Below are positions 1 through 9,220 of a DNA stretch of 64,000 bases, piece by piece. Within the stretch, counting starts at the first letter, position 1. The number at the start of each line of letters is the position of its first letter. The notes under the pieces are model-generated. The model did not search any database. It was not told where the DNA came from and worked only from the letters and a program-made list of their open reading frames with translations. The stretch is from Endozoicomonas montiporae CL-33 (GTDB taxonomy: Bacteria; Pseudomonadota; Gammaproteobacteria; Pseudomonadales; Endozoicomonadaceae). Where the stretch lies: assembly GCF_001583435.1 (NCBI RefSeq), contig NZ_CP013251.1, positions 1,389,001 through 1,453,000 of the forward strand, given 5' to 3'. A program made the translations under genes and the position numbers.

Positions 1-732
1 AGTGTAGGGTTTGACCAGAATCTCGGGATATTGTCGTGCCATGCCTTCCGGCAGAAAGCTAATGCCGTGATTCGCCAGTAATAACATCGCTACCTGATCT
101 TTACTGGCGGTGCTTGCAACAATATCTACCTCCATATCAAACTGACTGAGTAAGCTCAGCGTTCTTTGATGGGCTTCACATGGAGGGCAAATAATAAAAG
201 GTTGCTGATGCAGATCCTGAACGGTAACCGTTGTCTTTTTTGCCAGCGCATTGTTTTGATGAACACACAGAACATACTCTTCACGCCAGATGGGCAGAAA
301 CAGCTCATCGTCGTTTTTCATTATGTCCAGAATGAGCCGTGCCGGTGATTTCTGGTCAAGCTGGGTTAATAATAGTTCGTGCTCACTCAGTAGTGGCTGA
401 ATATGATGTAAAAAGGCTGCTACATACTGGTGTGGTAGCTCTGGCATGATAGCCAGTGAGAGTTTTTCACGATTCTGTTGTTGTTTCAATACCGAGGCGA
501 TTTTCTCAATCTCGGCAATCATACGAAGCGCCATGGGATAAAGCTGCTCTGCCTCACGGGTAGGTGTAACGCCTTTTTTACTGCGGGAAAACAGCAGACA
601 GCCTAACTCTTCTTCAAGCTGTCGTATGGCATTTGACAGTGCAGGTTGAGAAACAAAACTGCGCTCTGCGGCTCTGGAAATGCTCTGCTCTTCATAAACG
701 GTGGAAAACTGTCTGAGTAGTCGGATATCCAT
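1..732 (-). CDS. LysR-family transcriptional regulator, C-terminus cut by window edge
   Basis: The first 244 residues of a LysR-type DNA-binding regulator are visible; the gene runs off the left edge. The N-terminus (MDIRLLRQFSTVYEEQSISR) is the usual winged helix-turn-helix, followed by the conserved stretch SQPALSNAIRQLEEELGCLL near residues 29-48, and then the start of the substrate-binding domain. The ATG at 732 is the only start that gives the full helix-turn-helix. It is divergent from the short-chain dehydrogenase at 870, with 137 bp between them. That is the classic arrangement for a LysR protein controlling its neighbour, so control of the dehydrogenase is inferred. The ligand is unknown. 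Confidence 0.9.
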   Translation of the reverse strand, partial: MDIRLLRQFSTVYEEQSISRAAERSFVSQPALSNAIRQLEEELGCLLFSRSKKGVTPTREAEQLYPMALRMIAEIEKIASVLKQQQNREKLSLAIMPELPHQYVAAFLHHIQPLLSEHELLLTQLDQKSPARLILDIMKNDDELFLPIWREEYVLCVHQNNALAKKTTVTVQDLHQQPFIICPPCEAHQRTLSLLSQFDMEVDIVASTASKDQVAMLLLANHGISFLPEGMARQYPEILVKPYT

Positions 733-869
733 TGATGTACCTGACCAGTTAGTCTGGCTAAAGATAATTAAAAGTTATGAATGATCTAATTAATAGATAT
801 TTCAAACAGTGGTGGCAGAACGTTAGAGTAACGCTGTCCTGAAACGAGGTAGCATACAGGAGAGTTGAT
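733..869. promoter_or_regulatory. Divergent promoter region between LysR gene and short-chain dehydrogenase
   Basis: This AT-rich 137-bp spacer must hold promoters for both divergent genes and, by analogy with other LysR pairs, the regulator's operator. A ribosome-binding site (aggagag) lies about 6 nt before the ATG at 870. I could not fix a unique T-N11-A operator by eye. Confidence 0.4.
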
Positions 870-1592
870 ATGAGCAAACCGTTAATTGTTGTCACAGGCG
901 CCAGTTCCGGAATTGGTGAAGCGATCGCTCGCGCTTTCAGTGCACAGCGTCACCCTCTGTTGCTGTTGGCGAGACGGGTTGAGCGGCTTGAAGCTCTGGA
1001 TCTGCCAGAAACCTTGTGCAGAAAGGTTGATGTGACCGATCGTGTCGCTGTTCTTGAAGCCGTTAAAGAAGCGGAAGCGAAGTACGGGCCAACCGACTGT
1101 TTGGTTAATAATGCGGGTGTGATGTTATTGGGGCTGGTGACAGAGCAGAACCCGGACGAATGGGACCGGATGATTGATGTGAATGTTAAGGGTGTACTGA
1201 ATGGTATCCATGCCGTGGTGAAACCCATGCAGGCGCGCAAGGGTGGAACCATTATCAATATCAGCTCTGTAGCAGGCATCAAAGGCTTCCCGAATCATGC
1301 CGCATATTGCGGTACCAAGTTTGCCGTACACGGTTTAACAGAAACGGTGCGGGAAGAGGTTGCTGACGACAATGTTCGTGTGATTGTCATTGCCCCGGGT
1401 GCCGTTGAAACGGAACTGCTGAGCCATACTACTTCTAATGAAATCAAAGAAGGTTATGAAGGCTGGAAAGACAGCATTGGTGGCGCTATTACTCCTGAAG
1501 ATATTGCCGCCTGTGTCTCGTTCTCTTACGGACTGCCACAAAATGTCTGTGTGCGTGAAGTCGTGGTAGCGGCAACCCGGCAGCAGCCCTGA
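870..1592 (+). CDS. SDR-family NAD(P)-dependent oxidoreductase
   Basis: This is a 240-residue classical short-chain dehydrogenase/reductase, a soluble Rossmann-fold enzyme. The cofactor loop TGASSGIG is at residues 9-16, NNAG is near residue 80, the catalytic serine lies in NISSVAG, and the YxxxK pair is Tyr146/Lys150 (YCGTK). The length is typical of the family. The start follows a good aggagag site. It resembles the YdfG/serine 3-dehydrogenase-like group, but the substrate cannot be read from the sequence. It is divergent from a LysR regulator that probably controls it, and is followed by a hairpin terminator. Confidence 0.9.
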   Translation: MSKPLIVVTGASSGIGEAIARAFSAQRHPLLLLARRVERLEALDLPETLCRKVDVTDRVAVLEAVKEAEAKYGPTDCLVNNAGVMLLGLVTEQNPDEWDRMIDVNVKGVLNGIHAVVKPMQARKGGTIINISSVAGIKGFPNHAAYCGTKFAVHGLTETVREEVADDNVRVIVIAPGAVETELLSHTTSNEIKEGYEGWKDSIGGAITPEDIAACVSFSYGLPQNVCVREVVVAATRQQP

Positions 1593-1607
1593 CTTATTCA
1601 ACAGAAA

Positions 1608-1637
1608 AGAGCCTGCTATGCTCCGATAGCAGGCTTC
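1608..1637 (+). terminator. Rho-independent-type hairpin after the SDR gene
   Basis: A perfect 9-bp stem, gcctgctat (1611-1619) with atagcaggc (1626-1634), is extended by A-T and G-T pairs around a 6-nt loop. It is followed by a modest T-containing tail and lies 16 nt after the SDR stop codon. Confidence 0.75.
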
Positions 1638-2723
1638 TCGTTGTGATCAGTCAGAGACTATTTATTTTGTTTTTTGCCTTTCCAGAATTTCCAGCTCTTT
1701 TTGGGTTTCAAGGTTTCTTTTGTCAGTTTATCCTTTGCACGCTGCACTCTTTCCTGCTCTTTTCTAATTCTTCCTCATTGGTTATTTCAGGTAATAATGC
1801 CGGGTTAAAGCTGAACAGGTTGGGTTCGGCTCTGCACAATGGCCCTAATGATTTATAGAGCTCCCAAAGTACCTGACTGCGACCTGCGATAACAACGTTA
1901 TGAGGAGAGTGAGGACGGAATGGATATTTCGCCATGAAGAACAGCGCTTTTACAATCTGTGTTCGTAGGCCTTGCATTGATGGATCAGAGAGCATGGCAA
2001 GATTTCCGTTCACCACCCAGTTGACAATGGAATGCATTTCACGGGTATGCTCACCTAATGCGAATGCCGGTTCTATCCCCGAGAGTTCCATCAGCATGTT
2101 ATACGCTTCATCCTGATGACCAAGAAATGCCCAGAATAACGCAGTGAAAGAGACATAGGCTGAGTAAAGGTTGCGATTCTAGGTGGGTGAGCGTTCTCCG
2201 TATCCAAGCTGATGGAAAAGGAAGTACCACGCCCGGCTTCTGGCGTAGGCGAGATTGTTGCCATTAACGGAGTAGCTCCCATTAAAGCGTTCTGATACAA
2301 CCTGTGCAATTTCATACAGAAACGTCAGGGTACGGGTGGCCTGAGCGTTGCTATTCCCAGCAGTGAGTTGTTGGGTGAACGCATTTAAAGCAGTCGCGTG
2401 AACACTGTTATAAAGGTCATCGAAGACAAACTGGGTCAGCATTTCAGCAATGGAACCGTCTACATCACCATTACTCAGGGCTTGCTGTAAATGTCCCAAT
2501 GAGCCCAGTAATGCCTCCCTCTCGGCTATCTGTTGATTGAGCTGGTTGAAATTCACTCCACCTTGATTAAGGAAGCGGTTAAGTATTATGGCATTGGCAG
2601 ATAAGGCCCTGCTTAAACCGGGGTCGTTGATATGTTGTGCCACTCTCCAGAGAAGATAATAAACATCGATCAATGTGTAGCTCTTCTGAGTAACTCCCCC
2701 TGAGCTCGCCGGTTAGCAAGCCC

Positions 2724-4121
2724 CTAACCGACAGCAGTTTCAACCGGCGTTAATGTGAAGCCCATATCTTTAGCCTTCTGCTTCAGGGTTTTTAAAACTC
2801 TTTCTCTGTAACGCTGCTCAAAATATTCCTGACCTTCATCTACATACTGACTCCCATGTTTGAGCATACTGTAAACCAGCCTTGCCAGCTTATGTGCTGT
2901 TGCCGTAATCGCCTTTGGAGCACCAAGCTTGCTTCGCATTCTTCGGTAATAAGCACCCAAAGCACTTTTTGATCTGGTCAGTGAATAAGCCGCCAACCTG
3001 AATGCTGTTGCGGCTGCGCCTGGCAAACGCTTGGTTTTCCGGTTCAGAACTTTACCACCGGATATTTTGGTTCCGGGACAGAGCCCTAACCAGGAGGCAA
3101 AATGTTTAGCGGAAGGCCATCGACTCATATCCAAACCGATTTCTGAAACAATCTTCAGAGCCGTATTTTCGTCGATGCCGTCGATATCAGTCAGATCGAC
3201 ACCACTCACCCGGTTGAGCTCTGAACGCACATCAAAGTCTGGAGCGCAACGGGACTTCCGTTTTTTTGAAGGCTTATCTGGCGTAGAAGGCTTTTGAGAG
3301 TCTTTATCATCTTTGCTGTCAAATGTGTTGAGCTTCTGTTCCAGAGCTTTGTCACAAGCCCTGATTTTTTCATCATAAGTATCGTAAAGTTCAACAGCTT
3401 GCCGCAGAGCAAATACATGCTCATCCCGATAATGCCCCTTCAGGGATTTGGCGATTTCTTCCTCGGATTTTTTGCAGTGCTTGTCACGATATCTGGCCAG
3501 CTCCACAGGATTCCGCTGCCCATTCAGTATGGCGCGGATAATAGTCATACCGGTTTTTCCGGTAATATCAGTCACCACATTATCCAGTAACAGATTCATC
3601 TGTCGAAGTGCCTTTTGCATATGCTGGATGTGGGAAGCACGGTAGCCAACAAGAGTGTCACGTTGTCGTCTATAGGATCGCAATGAACAAACCTGTTCAT
3701 CCGGGCGGAACGCGCCATTGAGCAATCCGTAAGTATGTAACTGCAAAAGCCATTGGCAGTCCAGAACGTCAGACTTACGTCCGGCAACATTCTTTACATG
3801 TCGTGCATTGACCAGCTTTACATCAAGCCCCCGGGATTCCAGTATTTCAAACGCAGGTATCCAGTAAATTCCGGTTGACTCCATCACAACGGTGGTAATG
3901 CCAAGCTTTACGAGCCAGTCAGCCATAGCTTCAAGGTCTGCGGTAAAACAGCCAAACGAACGCACCGGTTGTTCATCTAACTCTTCTGGCACAGCAACAA
4001 AATGTGACTCTGACCCGATATCAATACCAGCAGCAAAGAGATTGATTTTCTCCAGATGTCCGGCAATACGCTTTTTGACTCTGTCAGAATGGGAACGGTT
4101 GGATGTGCTGCGGCGAGACAT
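2724..4121 (-). CDS. IS110-family transposase (DEDD recombinase)
   Basis: This 465-residue recombinase has a RuvC-like N-terminal domain with the acidic residues in FAAGIDIGSESH (Asp34), VVMESTGIYW and KSDVLDCQWL. The central linker is charged, and the C-terminal transposase_20 domain includes the Ser-Gly-Gly motif (GTKISGGK) expected to carry the catalytic serine. Enzymes of this family move the element by RNA-guided recombination without long target duplication. The copy at 26562 differs by only a few residues (RRSTSN versus RRSKSN, AYSLTRSK versus AYALANSK), so both are likely intact and recent. Confidence 0.93.
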   Translation of the reverse strand: MSRRSTSNRSHSDRVKKRIAGHLEKINLFAAGIDIGSESHFVAVPEELDEQPVRSFGCFTADLEAMADWLVKLGITTVVMESTGIYWIPAFEILESRGLDVKLVNARHVKNVAGRKSDVLDCQWLLQLHTYGLLNGAFRPDEQVCSLRSYRRQRDTLVGYRASHIQHMQKALRQMNLLLDNVVTDITGKTGMTIIRAILNGQRNPVELARYRDKHCKKSEEEIAKSLKGHYRDEHVFALRQAVELYDTYDEKIRACDKALEQKLNTFDSKDDKDSQKPSTPDKPSKKRKSRCAPDFDVRSELNRVSGVDLTDIDGIDENTALKIVSEIGLDMSRWPSAKHFASWLGLCPGTKISGGKVLNRKTKRLPGAAATAFRLAAYSLTRSKSALGAYYRRMRSKLGAPKAITATAHKLARLVYSMLKHGSQYVDEGQEYFEQRYRERVLKTLKQKAKDMGFTLTPVETAVG

Positions 4122-4380
4122 GATTTACCCTCTATACTTCCGTGCGAAGGCATATCCGGATATGGGGCTGTCGATGATTCGCATTCTTCCGAACGAGATC
4201 GCATATTGCGTCATCAGTGATGTTGTCGCCAGCTCCCCGACCACGCTCTCGAACGGGCAAAAGGCACCAGTGTGTTTACGGTCTCTGGTCCGGGTATGTC
4301 TTCCTTTCTATCATAGGCATGTAGACAGTAGTTGGGAGAAAAGTTACTCATAGATGTTCAGCCGAGCCCGGCTTGGAGCG
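4122..4380 (-). ncRNA. Left-end non-coding region of IS110 copy A, putative bridge RNA
   Basis: About 260 bp upstream of the transposase has no gene but several inverted repeats, for example catatccggatatg (4151-4164), and is almost unchanged between the two copies. In the IS110 group, as in IS621, the 5' non-coding end encodes the bridge RNA whose two loops pair with target and donor DNA. The position and conservation fit. I could not assign the loops, so this is inference by family. Confidence 0.4.
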
Positions 4381-5014
4381 CTCTGGATTATCCACTATGG
4401 CTTGCAGGGCTGCATTAATTCCAAGCACGGTGAGTGACTCAGTCACACGGTCAAGGGCAGGAAAGGTATCACTCGCACCATCCACATGGTCTTCGCCAAA
4501 AAGGTTACTCAGAAGTGCCTGATAATTTTTTGCCAGAAGCCGTCAGCCTCAGCAACAAAACCATCCAGCAGCCTTCCATCCACACTGTCATCCTCACCGA
4601 TATTGGCTGAGGCGCCTTGTTCGGGCTGTAAGCTGAGTTGCTGCAGATTGGCATTAAGCCCGGGTTGCTGGCCGGGTAGTGCAGCATCAGCTGAACTGGC
4701 TGTTCCAGAACCTTCACCCTTGGTCGGAGGGACTGAATACGCGGTGCTGGCAGTCAGGGATAGAATCAGACTGGTTGATATCAACCAATGTCTGCTTAAA
4801 TTTTCAGAGACTGTTGAGAGTGGCAATTTTTTTTTGAACATTTCACACATCTCACTTCGGTTAATGAATTATGGAAGTTCGATGTCCCTAAATACTCAAT
4901 CCTGATCGAAAATTGTGTTTATAGTCTGTAGGCTTGATGCAGGTGCTATTGAGTGTGGCGAATTAGTATAGCCAAGGAATAACGATACGAAACTAAGGTT
5001 GGTTTAATTAATCA

Positions 5015-6121
5015 CTCATGTTACGCACCCCTTCATCGACTGAAGTTTCTGGAACGATGATTTCAATGCAGTGAGATAAAGCTTTGCCCGCAACTCAAAA
5101 TGGTTTAAATCAAGCTTATTAGCCAGCACCTCGAGACGAAATGCCGAATATATCGACATAAACAGATGATTACTCTGCGTCAAAACTGTATAAGTCGGTG
5201 ACTTGGCCATTGACGCATTAGATTTGAGTGTTTTATGGAAGACTTCAACTTTCCACCGTTTTTTGTAGATCGCCTTCAAAGCCTCTGCGTCACACTCAAG
5301 ATCACTGCATATCAGATAGAGAATGCCCTTACTGCCATCTTTGTTTGTAAAGACCTGCCGGAACAGCAGAACGGGGAAGTCCACGCCTGCAATCCAGCCT
5401 TTGATAGGCTTTTCTTCTGAGAAATCAATGGAATCTATGCGCTGTGAGCGCCCCCGACTTTTATCTTCCTCACTCAGCGAAACCTTCCGGTTTGACTTGC
5501 TGGCCATGACAAAATGCTTATCGCATTCGTGTCGTATATACAGCATGTTGTCGTTAGAACAGAACCAGCTATCTGCCAGCACGTAACGAAATTTGAGCTG
5601 ATTATCACAGCAAACTTTCAGCATCTCCCGAAAGTCTTCGTTCTTGGTGGTTTCAGCCTTGCGTTTAACTTTTTTAGTTTTTACGTCGGAGTATTGAATA
5701 GGCTTTTCGATAAGCTTGTAGGCCACGGGAATAGAGATATCACCGACATGGTAAACAAAGTTGAGAAGGTTGATACCTTTTACCGAACGACCAAAGGTGT
5801 GATCAAAGTGCCATGCAATCAGGTCGTTCTCATCAGTGTAGAGTTTCTCCTGAATAGTGTCGTCGGCAATAAGTACTCCATCATCGCGCTCTTCCTGACG
5901 CACAACGGCTTTAACATGGTGCCAAAGAGTCTTACTGTCGAAGTGATTACGGGACAGAAGGCGTGTTACCTGATCATGGCTGTATGCGCCGTCCAGCAAA
6001 GATGACAGCTGTGTAGCTGTCGTTTTGCCGAATGAGGACAGCAGGTAATCGCTATACAGCTCAAACAGCTCTGTGTTCATGCTCTAAAGCATGGCAGATT
6101 TTTCTGGGTGCGTAACATGAG
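5015..6121 (-). mobile_element. IS4/IS701-like insertion sequence, copy A (1107 bp)
   Basis: The element is bounded by 16-bp inverted repeats beginning ctcatgttacgcaccc (5015-5030) and ending gggtgcgtaacatgag (6106-6121). It is flanked by a 7-bp direct repeat TTAATCA (5008-5014 and 6122-6128). It contains one transposase gene whose stop codon lies inside the terminal repeat. An identical-length copy lies at 20919-22025 with its own duplication TTATTGA, so both jumped recently. Confidence 0.92.
5016..6080 (-). CDS. IS4/IS701-like DDE transposase
   Basis: This is a 354-residue DDE transposase. Candidate catalytic residues are the Asp in VLIADDTIQEK, the Asp in YVLADSWFCSN, and the Glu within the Y-x2-R-x3-E signature of IYKKRWKVEVFHKTLK. 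The last codons and the TGA stop lie in the terminal inverted repeat. The translation is identical to that at 20960-22024. Assignment to IS4 or IS701 is by motif only. Confidence 0.88.
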   Translation of the reverse strand: MNTELFELYSDYLLSSFGKTTATQLSSLLDGAYSHDQVTRLLSRNHFDSKTLWHHVKAVVRQEERDDGVLIADDTIQEKLYTDENDLIAWHFDHTFGRSVKGINLLNFVYHVGDISIPVAYKLIEKPIQYSDVKTKKVKRKAETTKNEDFREMLKVCCDNQLKFRYVLADSWFCSNDNMLYIRHECDKHFVMASKSNRKVSLSEEDKSRGRSQRIDSIDFSEEKPIKGWIAGVDFPVLLFRQVFTNKDGSKGILYLICSDLECDAEALKAIYKKRWKVEVFHKTLKSNASMAKSPTYTVLTQSNHLFMSIYSAFRLEVLANKLDLNHFELRAKLYLTALKSSFQKLQSMKGCVT

Positions 6122-6177
6122 TTAATCACTGGTGCGATAGAATTTCATTTAGATTCAAATGGTTAAGAAGAGAACTC

Positions 6178-6465
6178 ATGCAGGAAGTAAAAGAAAAACT
6201 GAATCTTGAAACGGCGCGGATTCACTGGAAAGAACTGGAGCGCTTTTTTGCACAGGGGGTTGTGCTGAATGTCTCGGCATCGCTGGACTTGGTTGAAGCG
6301 GCTTGTGCGGTGTCAGTGGATGATACACAGCTGGTACAGAAGTGGCTGAATGAGAGGGTGTTAGTAAAGGTGACCGATCAGCAGGCGCTTCAGTGGCATG
6401 AAGACAATACAGAACTGTGGAGTGTGGTGGTTCGTCCCTGGGTATTGGTGCAGGATCGTTCCTGA
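6178..6465 (+). CDS. DUF2288 family protein
   Basis: This is a 95-residue soluble acidic protein matching the DUF2288 pattern: KLNLETARIHWKELERFF at the N-terminus, a central LDLVEAA-x-VSVDD, and the C-terminal VVRPWVLVQ. The family is widespread in gammaproteobacteria and cyanobacteria, with no established function. A weak purine-rich site (aagagaac) precedes the ATG. It converges on pstB and ends in a hairpin terminator. Confidence 0.85.
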   Translation: MQEVKEKLNLETARIHWKELERFFAQGVVLNVSASLDLVEAACAVSVDDTQLVQKWLNERVLVKVTDQQALQWHEDNTELWSVVVRPWVLVQDRS

Positions 6466-6473
6466 AAAAAGAC

Positions 6474-6525
6474 ACACCGCACACATTCTTTTTTGGATAA
6501 AACCAACGAAGAATATGTGCGGTGT
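6474..6525. terminator. Hairpin terminator between DUF2288 gene and pst operon
   Basis: A 17-bp stem with one mismatch pairs acaccgcacacattctt (6474-6490) with aagaatatgtgcggtgt (6509-6525). A T-run follows the first arm. It lies between convergent genes and may serve both. Confidence 0.7.
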
Positions 6526-6548
6526 TGCTCAGACTAACTATTACTTAA

Positions 6549-6642
6549 CTGATGTTACGCACCTTAAACGAAGGAATCAGGGCTACAGAGCAATGACCTC
6601 GTTCGGAAATCTTGATGATTCGTAGAGGGTGCGTAACTCCAG
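6549..6642. mobile_element. 94-bp MITE related to the IS4/IS701-like element
   Basis: The ends ctgatgttacgcacc (6549-6563) and gggtgcgtaactccag (6627-6642) copy the terminal repeats of the 1107-bp element. A direct repeat TTACTTAA lies on both sides (6541-6548 and 6643-6650). The 60-odd internal bases have no gene. It is a miniature non-autonomous relative. The right-hand duplication contains the stop codon of pstB. Confidence 0.75.
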
Positions 6643-6646
6643 TTAC

Positions 6647-7417
6647 TTAACCAAAGCGTCCGGTAATGTAGTCGTGAGTTCGTTCATCGGATGGCGTCAT
6701 AAACAGTTTGTCAGTGTCGTCAAACTCGATCAGTTCGCCCATCAGAAAGAAACCGGTTTTGTTGGAAATACGACGCGCCTGGTTCATGGAATGGGTCACT
6801 ATCACAATGGTGAAATCCTGACTCAGCTTGTCCATCAGGTCTTCAACCCGTGCAGTGGCAATAGGATCTAGGGCGCTGGTGGGTTCATCCATCAGAATAA
6901 CATCGGGTTTCATGGCGATGGTTCGGGCAATGCAAAGGCGTTGCTGCTGACCACCGGACAGTCCCAGAGCTGAATCTTTCAGACGGTCTTTTACCTCGTC
7001 CCACAGTGCGGCACCGCGTAGAGACTCTTCCACCACTTCATCCAGTGTACGGCGGTTGTAAATGCCCTGGGCTCGTAATCCGTAGGTGATGTTGTCGTAG
7101 ATGCTCATGGGGAACGGGTTAGCTTTCTGGAATACCATGCCAACCTTCATGCGCAGGCGCTGCACATCAACCTGACCGTAAATATCCAGTTTATCCAGCT
7201 GTACCGAACCGTCGATGCGGGTATCCGGTATCAGGTCGTTCATGCGGTTCAGTGTGCGCAGCAGGGTGGACTTGCCGCAGCCTGAAGGCCCGATCAGTGC
7301 GGTGACTTCCTTTTCAGGAATATTCATGGAGATGTTAAACAGAGCCTGCTTTTCACCGTAGTGCAGGTTCAGGTTTTCAATCTTGAATTTGCTCTGGTGC
7401 AGTTCAGGGGTGCGCAT
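6647..7417 (-). CDS. pstB: Phosphate ABC transporter ATP-binding protein PstB
   Basis: This is the 256-residue ATPase of the high-affinity phosphate importer, peripheral to the inner membrane. Walker [10 protein letters not shown] is at residues 43-51, followed by the signature LSGGQQQRL, Walker [13 protein letters not shown] and the switch VTHSM. It is the last gene of pstS-pstC-pstA-pstB, 1 nt after pstA. The usual phoU does not follow; the next gene downstream is convergent and unrelated. The operon is presumably under PhoB control through the Pho box before pstS. Confidence 0.97.
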   Translation of the reverse strand: MRTPELHQSKFKIENLNLHYGEKQALFNISMNIPEKEVTALIGPSGCGKSTLLRTLNRMNDLIPDTRIDGSVQLDKLDIYGQVDVQRLRMKVGMVFQKANPFPMSIYDNITYGLRAQGIYNRRTLDEVVEESLRGAALWDEVKDRLKDSALGLSGGQQQRLCIARTIAMKPDVILMDEPTSALDPIATARVEDLMDKLSQDFTIVIVTHSMNQARRISNKTGFFLMGELIEFDDTDKLFMTPSDERTHDYITGRFG

Positions 7418-7418
7418 A

Positions 7419-8327
7419 TCAGTTAGCCTTGAAGTATTTGGAAATCACACGGGTCAGGACGTTCAGTCCAAGCACAATCAGCACCAGAGTGGTGGCCGTG
7501 GCATACGCCTGGTTCCATTCATTGATGGAAAACAGTTCCGTGGTTAATTTATAAAGGTGTACGGTCAATGTACGACCAGAGTCGAATACAGAGTTAGGAA
7601 TGCGTGCAACCATACCGGCGGTCAAAAACACCGGAGCGGATTCACCGATAATCCGGCCAATACACAGAATGATCGAAGTAATAATACCGGGCAGGGCATT
7701 GGGCAGAATCAGACGCCAGATGGTGTAGATGCGGGAAGCGCCCAGTGCATAGGAGCCTTCACGATAGGTCTGAGGCACTGCAATCAAAGACTCTTCAGTG
7801 GTACGAATGATCACTGGCAGAATCAGAATGCTCAGGGTCAGGGCTCCGGCAAGAATGGAAAAACCCATGCCGAGTGTGGACACAAACAGGGTTAAACCAA
7901 ACAGGCCGTAAATAATAGAAGGAATACCCGCCAGACTTTCGGTGGCAAAGCGAATCAGTTTAACTACTTTGCTGCCCGGCTTGGCGTATTCCGTCAGGTA
8001 CACGGCTGCCATAATGCCAACGGGGGCCGCGATGGACAGAGACAGGCCGATCATATAAACCGTGCTGACAATCATCGGCCAGATACCGGAAGTGCTGCCA
8101 GTGCGGGTGTAATTGGTGGTCAGAAACGCCCAGTCCACGTGGGCAATGCCATTGCTGACAATGTGCCACAGAATCCAGGTCAGGACTCCGGTTGTGCCAA
8201 CGGTAGAGAGTACAATCAGGCCAATGACAATATTGTCCTGAATCCGTCGTTTGTTCTGTCCTGCGCTCAGGTCAACAGAGGTTTCTTTACCCGCAGGAAT
8301 AGACTGTTCAGATACCAGACTGGTCAT
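7419..8327 (-). CDS. pstA: Phosphate ABC transporter permease PstA
   Basis: This 302-residue inner-membrane permease has several hydrophobic helices and the binding-protein-dependent transport loop ([19 protein letters not shown]). A hydrophilic N-terminal stretch of about 25 residues precedes the first membrane segment. It pairs with PstC to form the phosphate channel. Its start overlaps the pstC stop by one base, indicating translational coupling. Confidence 0.96.
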   Translation of the reverse strand: MTSLVSEQSIPAGKETSVDLSAGQNKRRIQDNIVIGLIVLSTVGTTGVLTWILWHIVSNGIAHVDWAFLTTNYTRTGSTSGIWPMIVSTVYMIGLSLSIAAPVGIMAAVYLTEYAKPGSKVVKLIRFATESLAGIPSIIYGLFGLTLFVSTLGMGFSILAGALTLSILILPVIIRTTEESLIAVPQTYREGSYALGASRIYTIWRLILPNALPGIITSIILCIGRIIGESAPVFLTAGMVARIPNSVFDSGRTLTVHLYKLTTELFSINEWNQAYATATTLVLIVLGLNVLTRVISKYFKAN

Positions 8328-9220
8328 TAGGACACCTTCTTACGGTTGAGGTACAGCAGCGCAGAGTTCAGCAGCATGATAAAGATAAACAGTACGATAC
8401 CTGTCGCATACAGGGCGTTGGCGTGCAGACCGCTGGCGTAGGACATTTCCAGTGCAATGTTGGCGGTCAGCGTTCGGGACGGTTGCAGCAGACCGGCTAT
8501 CATGGGTGCATTACCCATGACCATGATAATCGCCATGGTTTCACCAATGGCGCGGGCAATGCCCAGAATAACGCCGGTGAGAATACCGGAGCGGGCAGCA
8601 GGAATAACCACTTTAAAAATGGTGAAAATTTTAGAAGCACCCAGCGCCAGGGAACCTTCGCGGTAGGTTTGAGGAACGGCTCTCAACGACGTTTCAGACA
8701 GGGTGATCACGGTTGGCAGAATCATAATAGCCAACACAATAATACCGGCCAGTGTCGTGTTACCGGCTGGAATACCAAAGATCTGTTCGATCAGGGGGAC
8801 GATAACCACCAGACCAAAGAAACCATAAATAACAGAAGGAATACCCGCCAGCAGTTCAATGGCGGTTCGCAGGGCGTAGGCGACTCGTTCCGGGGCGATT
8901 TCTGCCAGAAATACGGCTGTCAGCAGACCCATGGGAACGCCAATGGCAATGGCACCCAGTGTGGAGAAAACCGATCCACTGATCATGGGCAGAATGCCAA
9001 AGTAACCTGGTGGGTTCCAGACAGAACCGGTCACAAATTCTCCAACACCCACACTCTGAAGCGCCGGTAATCCTTCAATAAAGATAAAGACGGCGATAGT
9101 GGCTACGGCAAAGGTGCTGACCAGGGCACTCAGGAAAAACAGGCTGTGGAATGATTTGTCGATCCGAACCTGTCGCATGTTGGGTGTCATGGTTTGTGTG
9201 ACTCTCCAGTAATAACTCAT
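8327..9220 (-). CDS. pstC: Phosphate ABC transporter permease PstC
   Basis: This 297-residue inner-membrane permease partners PstA. The conserved EAA-type loop is [19 protein letters not shown]. The ATG at 9220 begins immediately after a strong hairpin, leaving no room for a ribosome-binding site. An internal ATG at 9190 (MTPNMRQVRID) with ggag about 13 nt upstream is an alternative, so the start is uncertain. Confidence 0.95.
   Translation of the reverse strand: MSYYWRVTQTMTPNMRQVRIDKSFHSLFFLSALVSTFAVATIAVFIFIEGLPALQSVGVGEFVTGSVWNPPGYFGILPMISGSVFSTLGAIAIGVPMGLLTAVFLAEIAPERVAYALRTAIELLAGIPSVIYGFFGLVVIVPLIEQIFGIPAGNTTLAGIIVLAIMILPTVITLSETSLRAVPQTYREGSLALGASKIFTIFKVVIPAARSGILTGVILGIARAIGETMAIIMVMGNAPMIAGLLQPSRTLTANIALEMSYASGLHANALYATGIVLFIFIMLLNSALLYLNRKKVS

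Larger units (their letters stand above)
2683..4382 (-). mobile_element. IS110-family insertion sequence, copy A
   Basis: This is about 1.7 kb with one transposase gene, a 5' non-coding end of about 260 bp and a short 3' end of about 40 bp. The boundaries come from rebuilding the interrupted gene: an AG dinucleotide (CT on the plus strand) sits at both junctions, 2683-2684 and 4381-4382, and only one copy is needed in the empty site. There is no longer target duplication, as expected for IS110 elements. Subterminal inverted repeats tgagtaact/agttactca lie just inside the ends. A hairpin (agcc/ggct) lies at the left end. It is nearly identical to copy B at 26518-28222. Confidence 0.88.
1723..4850 (-). 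pseudogene. Secreted protein of unknown function, broken three times
   Basis: Read on the minus strand, the gene begins with a signal peptide (HWLISTSLILSLTASTAYS). It is damaged in three places. First, a one-base loss in the T-run at 4526-4531 ends the frame at 4509; restoring one base continues it as QALLSNLFGEDHVDG. Second, the IS110 copy at 2683-4382 splits the gene; removing it with one AG core left behind rejoins VDNPE to SYTLIDVYY in frame. Third, an in-frame amber codon at 2179-2181 separates YGERSPT from NRNLYSAYVSF, after which the frame stays open to 1723. The restored product is about 476 residues, helical in its second half, and of no family I recognise. The protein is almost certainly lost. 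Confidence 0.8.

Noticed and set aside
3892..4353. 153-codon plus-strand frame across the IS110 left end
   Set aside because: It is antisense to the transposase and its leader, has no ribosome-binding site, and is present only because the element is duplicated.
8423..9070. 215-codon plus-strand frame opposite pstC
   Set aside because: Composition is low-complexity Gln/Asn/Gly, it is antisense to a well-supported permease gene and has no ribosome-binding site; it is a shadow frame.
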